A stretch of 64,000 nucleotides of DNA from Chlorops oryzae. Its lineage: Eukaryota; Arthropoda; Insecta; Diptera; Chloropidae. The stretch covers positions 15,888,724-15,952,723 of the forward strand of contig CM035806.1 in NCBI GenBank assembly GCA_020466095.1, given 5' to 3'. The notes below the pieces were generated by a model, which was not told the origin of the DNA, searched no databases, and worked only from the letters and a program-made list of their open reading frames with translations. Positions 58,313 to 64,000 of this stretch are shown here, in pieces; position 1 is the first letter of the stretch, and each line of letters begins with the position of its first letter. The position numbers and the translations under genes were made by a program.

Positions 58313-58544
58313 TATTCCCCTAAAAGTGAGAAAAAGTGAAAAATCTTTCATGAAAAATTCCCTCCATTCATTTTTTTGACTCACGAGTTTTCGAGGTTTT
58401 CGCGACAAATACACGTTCAAGGGAAATTCCCTAAAAATCTTTTTCTGTTCAAAATTTTTGACATTCTTTTTTTCCTTTTAACCTTTTTAATTTAATTTTA
58501 AAATCATTAAAAATGTAATTTTTTTTCCAAAAACGGCCCCGTAT

Positions 58545-58664
58545 CCCGTAGCGTAGTAAGGGTCGGTTGGAAGGGTCGTTTTATTTAGGGCGGGGGCCAG
58601 GAGCGGCATATCCTCCATTGTGCCCCAGGCACCGAAATGCCTTGCTACGTCACTTCTCATTATC
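58545..58664. mobile_element. Decayed copy of the GCGTAGCGAGG MITE
   Basis: It shares the CGTAGCGTAGTAAGG opening, the GTTTTATTTAGGGCGGGGGC core and the CCTTGCTACGTCACT end with the 37494-37630 element, but its duplications are no longer clear. Confidence 0.55.
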
Positions 58665-58689
58665 ATATAACACTGAAGCAAGGTATGGA

Positions 58690-58905
58690 AAGCTCACCTC
58701 TAGGACCAAAGACCGCCTCTAGACGGCCTTACATCTCTTCACAATTGCTCATTTCCTTAAAAACAGTTAAACTTTCTTTTTTCCTTCGTTGCAGAAGACA
58801 AATTTTTTGGGTTCCAAGAATTAAACGAAGTAAAAAAAAAGTTAAAAATGTTTTAAAGATGTGAGCAATTGTGGAGAGAAGTTAGACCGTCTTAAGGCGT
58901 TCATG
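58690..58905. repeat. Inverted repeat around CACAATTGCTCA
   Basis: The arms GACGGCCTTACATCTCTTCA... (58723) and GTGAGCAATTGTGGAGAGAA (58861) are inverted over about 40 bp, and AAGACCGCCTCTAGACGG lies in the left arm. It is probably a MITE; no duplication was recognised. Confidence 0.5.
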
Positions 58906-59488
58906 GATCCTACCGGGTTAAACAAGTCAATTCTGAGCAAAAGCAATACTCGGCTCAAAATGTTCGGGATGCTCTGGCCTACAGAGTGAATTTTTAAGGT
59001 GCTTTGAGGAAACTTCTGCCTTCTTCCTTCAATTAAAACACTTGTGTGTGAGAGATTCTAAAGGGAACTGTGAAGATTCACACGCTTTTAAATTGTCAAA
59101 ATATGGATTCTCTGAGCTCAAAAGTTTCTTGAGCGAAAATAAAAAAAAAAAATTAAAAAAATCCTTAGAAAGTAATCTTTCAGAATATGGCTTATCAAAA
59201 TGAAAGTGTTCTCTTGCAGTTAAAGGAAAAATTGAAAGAAAAATGCGTAGCAGCAACAATTCAAAGGAAAAAAGGATCATTACGCAAGAGGACATTGTCA
59301 ACGGAAGAAATAGTTTCTAACTGCGCAGTTGTTGCTTTTTCCCTTCATTTAACTATCTATTTGTGTCGCTTTTTATAATTTTGCAGTCCTCCTTAAGCTT
59401 TCTTGCCCTCCTACTTCGTCCTGCGCATTATATGTATGTAGTACATATGTACTTGTACACAAAATAAATACAAAAGCAATTGTATGTA

Positions 59489-59871
59489 CCCTGCAGGAAG
59501 CCTGTTGCCATATGGACTCATGTCTATATTGACGTCAATATAGACAAAAGAACTAGTTCCAACGTCAACAGTAGATATTTATAGGCGGTGTCATTAGAGA
59601 AACTGTACTGTCAAGAGGTATAATTCATCTTTAGTGACCGTGTCAACAACGTGTCTCCTTATAAAGCGAAAGAGTACTAATTTTTTCTACATAATAGTAC
59701 CGACGTCAATAGTTCGTCAATAGTTTTTCGGCCCACTGTTGACATTCAATGACAACTCAATGTTAAATGTCAATAACGCAAAGCATTGCGACGGGTACAA
59801 CTTGTCAGTAGTACTGTTGACGCAGTCAGTAGAGAAAGAGTATAGATTCACTATTGACATTTCCTGCTGGG
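59489..59871. mobile_element. CCCTGCAGGAA-ended element, 383 bp, TSD TA
   Basis: The ends CCCTGCAGGAA and TTTCCTGCTGGG are inverted with one mismatch, flanked by TA on both sides (59487-59488, 59872-59873). The interior repeats GACGTCAAT/ATTGACGTC motifs, including a perfect 26-bp palindrome centred at about 59533. Confidence 0.65.
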
Positions 59872-60552
59872 TAGGTATACCTACATAATGTAACCTAAGC
59901 ATGCACAATGCTCATGCAACGAAAGTCTATCTCTGAAGGCCATAGCCGTTAGATAGTAATGGCAGGAGGATACGTCATCGTTCACACCGACGTACGCCTC
60001 ATAATCCATGGCACTGTGTTAGCATAACATCCTCCTATCTACCCATCCCAGAGGCTTTTACTTTTTGCAGTTATAAAAGCATGACGCAAGCGACATTTAC
60101 GCCATTTACGTACATATGTACGAGAACTTAAGGTAAAATAGGGGAAAGAAAATTATCATAGATGAAAAAATATACATTAAAAATTAATAGAACATTAAAG
60201 CGGCTATAATATTCGAAAATCGAAAATCCAGAAGTTCATTCCAGACACGAATAAATAATTTCAAATAATAATTTGTGTGTGTTTCGTATTTTTTTAATGA
60301 TATAATCGCCTCATTGGGCGATGAGGAAGTTTGGCATATTCAATCGAGTCTGGATGGTGTGATCCGCGGGTAGAATGCAAAACTTAGTTTTATGAACACG
60401 CAATCTATTCGAACTTTTCGCGAGAAGATTTTTTCAAAAATTATAAGGAGAACGGAAGCAGCTAACTTCTCTATTGAAGTCTTCTCAAGAGGCGGATCTA
60501 TTTAATAAAAAAAAATTAATAAAAAAATTTATAAAAAATTCAAAGAAATTTT

Positions 60553-60741
60553 TGTCGGCCTTTATGCCGTAGTTAATTTAGATGCCAACTTAAGAAGCGA
60601 GAGGCTCTGGCAGTTCAACTCCCAGCTGAGGTCTTTTCTGTTTTTCTTTGTTTTCCCAATATTCGTGGTATCACAACGGGCCAATGTGATGCCTAAGTGT
60701 GTCACCCTTGACAATGGCAGCCACACTAACCTAACCTAAAC
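60553..60741 (+). mobile_element. SINE family 2, copy
   Basis: It shares GAAGCGAGAGGCTC, CAGTTCAACTCCCAGCTGAG, CTTTGTTTTCCCA and GGCAGCCACACTAACCTAAC with 58093-58312. The tail is shorter (two to three units) and the duplication is not clear. Confidence 0.7.
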
Positions 60742-62139
60742 TAGAGCAGCTTTTCAACTTTGCACTAGCAAATCAGTATCAAGGAGCGCTCAGATGCAGT
60801 CAGTCTACTCGAAGAAGATGTCTAGTTATCTATATAATTTAATTTATTTCTATATATTTAAAATATTTTCCATATAATTTAATTTAAAAAAATTTCAAAA
60901 ATATATACCTGGTTTGGAGCTTTGGGCCAGAAATGATAAAAAGAGGTTTTAAAAATATCATTTTTGAGATTTTTGCAATTTGTAGCTGCTAGATGGAGTT
61001 TTGTTTTTTTGCGGATCAGTTTCTATTACAAATAGTTTTTGGAAGACTAGGGCTAAAACTTTCTCATAGATAGGAAAATAGAGCATTGAACGAATTGCGA
61101 GATATAGGCATAATTATGAGCGCAGCTTAATTCTCGGCCACACTTTTTGAGAGCGATTTAAAAACAGACTAGTACGAATCTCACAAAACCAAATATTGGG
61201 AATTGGTACATTTACCAATTACTTTCAGTAACCGCAGTAAAATTTTGGTTTACATTACGTTATAAATATGCCTCCGAATTTGAATATGTAAAAAAATGAA
61301 AAAAAAAAATTCAAAAAAATATTCAAAAAATATTCAAAAATTATTCCAAAAAAATGCAAAAAATTCAAAATATTCAAAAACTTCACAGTCAAAAATTCCA
61401 AATTAGTTCGATTTAGTATGCCTATTAAAATGTTGAATTGTCAAATTAACAAAAAAAAGCCTACTTCAGTGAATAAAATATTCAAATAGCACAGTTAAAT
61501 GCAAAAAAATTCAAAAATATTCAAATAATTCAAAAAAATTCAAAATATTCAAAATCCGAGCTCTAGTTATAAATATAAAAAAATTTCAATTTTTTTTTAT
61601 CACTTACAATTTTTTGGCGTTCCCAAGAGATCGATGCACAGTGGCAGATGATGATAATATCGAGAAGCCGTCCAAATTTCAATTTCAATTTTTGTTGTTT
61701 TTTTATTTTTATTTTTTTGTTTGTTTTTTGTGTAGCAGGAGAACGTGGATTTGATTTCGAGCCGTTTTTATTTTAGATTTGCAATTAAAGATTTCTTATT
61801 AATTATCATTATCTGTATTTTTCTGTATTTAATTTACTCGATTGTTACTCATCTTTCTGTGTATGTCGATATATATACATATAATTTTTTTTTTAGCGTG
61901 TAAAGCCCACACAGTGTTTTAACAAAATTTGCCAAAAAAATTAATTTAAAAAAATTATTACTTTTTGTTTGTTTTTGGTTTTGTAGTCTTTAAGAAGCGT
62001 TAGCGTGCACCTTGAAATGGAAAAGGAATTAACAAAAATGCAAAAAAAAAAAACAAATGCCTTTTTCAGATATTATTCAATTGCATATGGATGTGCATAT
62101 AGCGAAAAATATTCGCAAATATTTAAAAATAGATTTTGA
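60742..62139. other. Low-complexity AT and a possible 5' exon
   Basis: TTCAAAA units at 61300-61560 may be a decayed relative of the GGCTCGGATTTT MITE (it ends AAAATCCGAGCTCTAG at 61552). The only gene-like signal is the donor at 61607. Confidence 0.4.
61608..61745 (-). other. Possible 5' UTR exon of a minus-strand gene
   Basis: A strong donor (AAATT|GTAAGTG, intron from 61607) ends a stretch with little splice-acceptor potential upstream. The upstream sequence is A-rich (CAACAAAAA, CAAACAAAAAAAT), as in many fly 5' leaders. The leader of the SMP-C2-C1 gene has a splice acceptor at 32150 that needs an upstream exon, so this could be its partner across a first intron of about 29 kb. The left boundary (transcription start) is a guess. 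Confidence 0.3.
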
Positions 62140-62905
62140 TTATTTTTTTATATTTTTAATATTTAATTTTTTATATTTTTATATTTTTTATATTTTTTAT
62201 GTTTTATATTTTTTATAGTTTTTATAGTTTTTTATATTTTTTAGTTTTTATAGTTTTATAGTTTTTATTTTTATTTTTTATATTTTTATAGTTTTTTTAT
62301 AGTTTTTTATAGTTTTTATATTTTTTATAGTTTTTTATATTTTTATATTTTTTTTATAGTTTTTATATTTTTTATAGTTTTTATATTTTATATTTTTTAT
62401 ATTTTTTATATTTTTTATAGTTTTTATAGTTTTTTATATTTTTTATAGTTTTTATATTTTTTTTTTATATTTTTATATTTTTATATTTTTTATATTTTTT
62501 TATATTTTTTATATTTTTATATTTTTTATATTTTTTATATTTTTTATATTTTTTATATTTTTTATATTTTTATATTTTTATATTTTTTTATATTTTTTAT
62601 ATTTTTATATTTTATATTTTTTATATATTTTTATTTTTTATATTTTTTATATTTTTTATATTTTTATTTTTTATATTTTTTATATTTTTTATATTTTTAT
62701 ATTTTTTATATTTTTTATATTTTTTATATTTTTTATATTTTTTATATTTTTTATATTTTTTATATTTTTTATATTTTTTATATTTTTATATTTTTTTATA
62801 TTTTTTATATTTTTTTATATTTTATAATTTTTATATTTTTTATATTTTTTAATATTTATTATATATTTTTATATTATTTATATTTTCTATATTTTTTTTG
62901 AATTT
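62140..62905. repeat. TATTTTTTATATTTTT-type array, about 765 bp
   Basis: The array consists of TATATTTTT/TATTTTTTA units with TATAGTTTT variants in the first 300 bp. It contains almost no G or C. It is probably hard to assemble, so the length shown may be unreliable. Confidence 0.85.
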
Positions 62906-63648
62906 GTAATAATTTGTCGTAATTTATTTTTTATATTTCATTAAATTAAATAAATTAAATATTTAAATATGTTAAACAATATTTTAGCATTTTCATGATT
63001 TTCAATTTGCTAAAGTTGTCCGTAATGTCTAATTTGAAATCCAAAAATTTGCAATTAATAAGTATTTTTAAATGTAAATAAATATCAAAATCATTTTGAC
63101 CCATATTTGAGGATTGATTTGCAATTCGGTAAAATGTTGTCGTGTAATTGTCATTTTGATATCCATTAAAAAGCAAACAAAAAAAGGTATGTTAAAATGT
63201 TAAAAAACAACAACAAAAAAATTCATTGTTAGAAACCATTTCGAATGGATATATTCCAATTTGCCAAACGATTTCCTCCATGCTTTAATTGAAAAAATCA
63301 CAGAGAAGCCAAATTAGCACAAACATTTACATGAAGCGTTATTTTTAAATGGCGTAAAAAGAGCATAACTCACTTAAAACTTTTCGTGAAGATTCCTTTT
63401 TTTTTTAGTTTATATGTACATTTATTTACTTATTTATTTATTAATTTTGTTCTTTTGTTGACTACTGGACTAGGACGCACAGCCACAAAGATTTGATGTG
63501 GGAAAATTGCAAAAACTTAAGCTCAACTTAAGCGTTTTTCGATATTCTAGAAACATAAAACAAAAAAGATGTTGTATCCGTTGAAAAGCAAAAAGAACGA
63601 TCAATGACGAAATTGAAATTAATAATTTTTTTTTTTTTTTCAACCTAC

Positions 63649-63777
63649 CAAAGTATCGTCGTGGCACAAAAAAACGTTTTCAAAACGTGATTTATTCGAC
63701 TGGCTTATGTCCGAAGATTCGTAGGAGGAGGACGAGCAGATTTCTGGGGTTCGAAATTTTACACGCTGTAAAACTGA
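63649..63777 (-). CDS. Candidate coding exon of an unidentified gene
   Basis: This stretch has 43 codons with no stop, phase 0 at both ends, between acceptor TTTTTTTTCTAAAG and donor CTTTG|GTAGGT. It reads SVLQRVKFRTPEICSSSSYE then SSDISQSNKSRFENVFLCHD and DTL. Composition is protein-like and clearly richer in G+C than its surroundings. I do not recognise the family. Flanking exons were not found in the window, so the gene probably continues beyond 64000. Confidence 0.5.
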
Positions 63778-64000
63778 CTTTAGAAAAAAAATATAAAAAA
63801 AATAAACAAATATAAATTTGAATTCAAATGATGATGACGACAGTGGAACCTCACTTTTGCGGTCGGATTGATCGATTTCTTTAATATTGTACTGTAGGCT
63901 ATACAAAATTTGTCATACGAAATTTGAAGTGCCATCCAAACAATGGAATCGCTGTGTCTAGCGGAAAGGAATGCTAATGACCGAGTTTAACTTTCTTTTA

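Overview
This is AT-rich eukaryotic nuclear DNA, most likely from a cyclorrhaphan fly. Three things point there: the first coding exon of a happyhour/MAP4K3-type kinase, a spliced fly-type lipid-transfer gene, and an irritans-subfamily mariner close to Himar1. Genes occupy little of the window. Most of it is intron or intergenic DNA packed with non-autonomous transposons, SINEs and simple-sequence arrays. The exact genus cannot be read from the sequence.

Genes, all on the minus strand. (1) hppy/MAP4K3: only the first coding exon (2617-2763) is present; the rest lies left of the window. (2) A large gene from about 32149 down to about 10107 encodes an ER-anchored lipid-transfer-type protein: an N-terminal membrane segment, an SMP-like region, a C2 domain, a polybasic serine-rich region and an optional C1 zinc-binding domain. 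I traced ten core coding exons whose phases join without a break, including a 27-nt microexon. The tenth exon can either read to a stop at 19447 (842 aa) or use an internal donor at 19538 and join three further exons plus a candidate last exon, giving a 967-aa form with a complete C1 domain. (3) A candidate coding exon of an unidentified gene lies at 63649-63777, and a possible 5' UTR exon ends at 61608.

Layout. 1-2616: hppy intron 1 with a dispersed repeat. 2850-10100: intergenic DNA with several MITEs. 10107-32149: the SMP-C2-C1 gene. Its introns hold a TTA-flanked element (10356-11840), a nested pair of CCCA-ended elements (13293-14955), a SINE, a near-intact mariner with a frameshifted transposase (21277-22570), hAT-type MITEs, a 500-bp pentanucleotide array (26598-27107), pogo-like elements and a 2.1-kb element with long inverted arms. 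32.2-64 kb: no convincing gene until the far right. This part holds a 105-bp tandem repeat (37871-38607), a 3.7-kb foldback-like element (40617-44361), GA arrays, a cluster of one dispersed repeat family (50.5-55.7 kb), SINEs with TTAGG-type tails and a long T/A heptamer-like array (62140-62905).

The most unusual observations are: the splice switch that adds or removes a C1 domain on an SMP-C2 protein; a group of elements with CCCA...TGGG ends and variable 2-bp target duplications, two of them nested so that the pre-insertion sites can be deduced; twin 234-bp MITEs with perfect 8-bp duplications; and long-armed inverted elements that carry tRNA-like sequence. No search was run, so family assignments rest on motifs, termini, target duplications and memory of the families.
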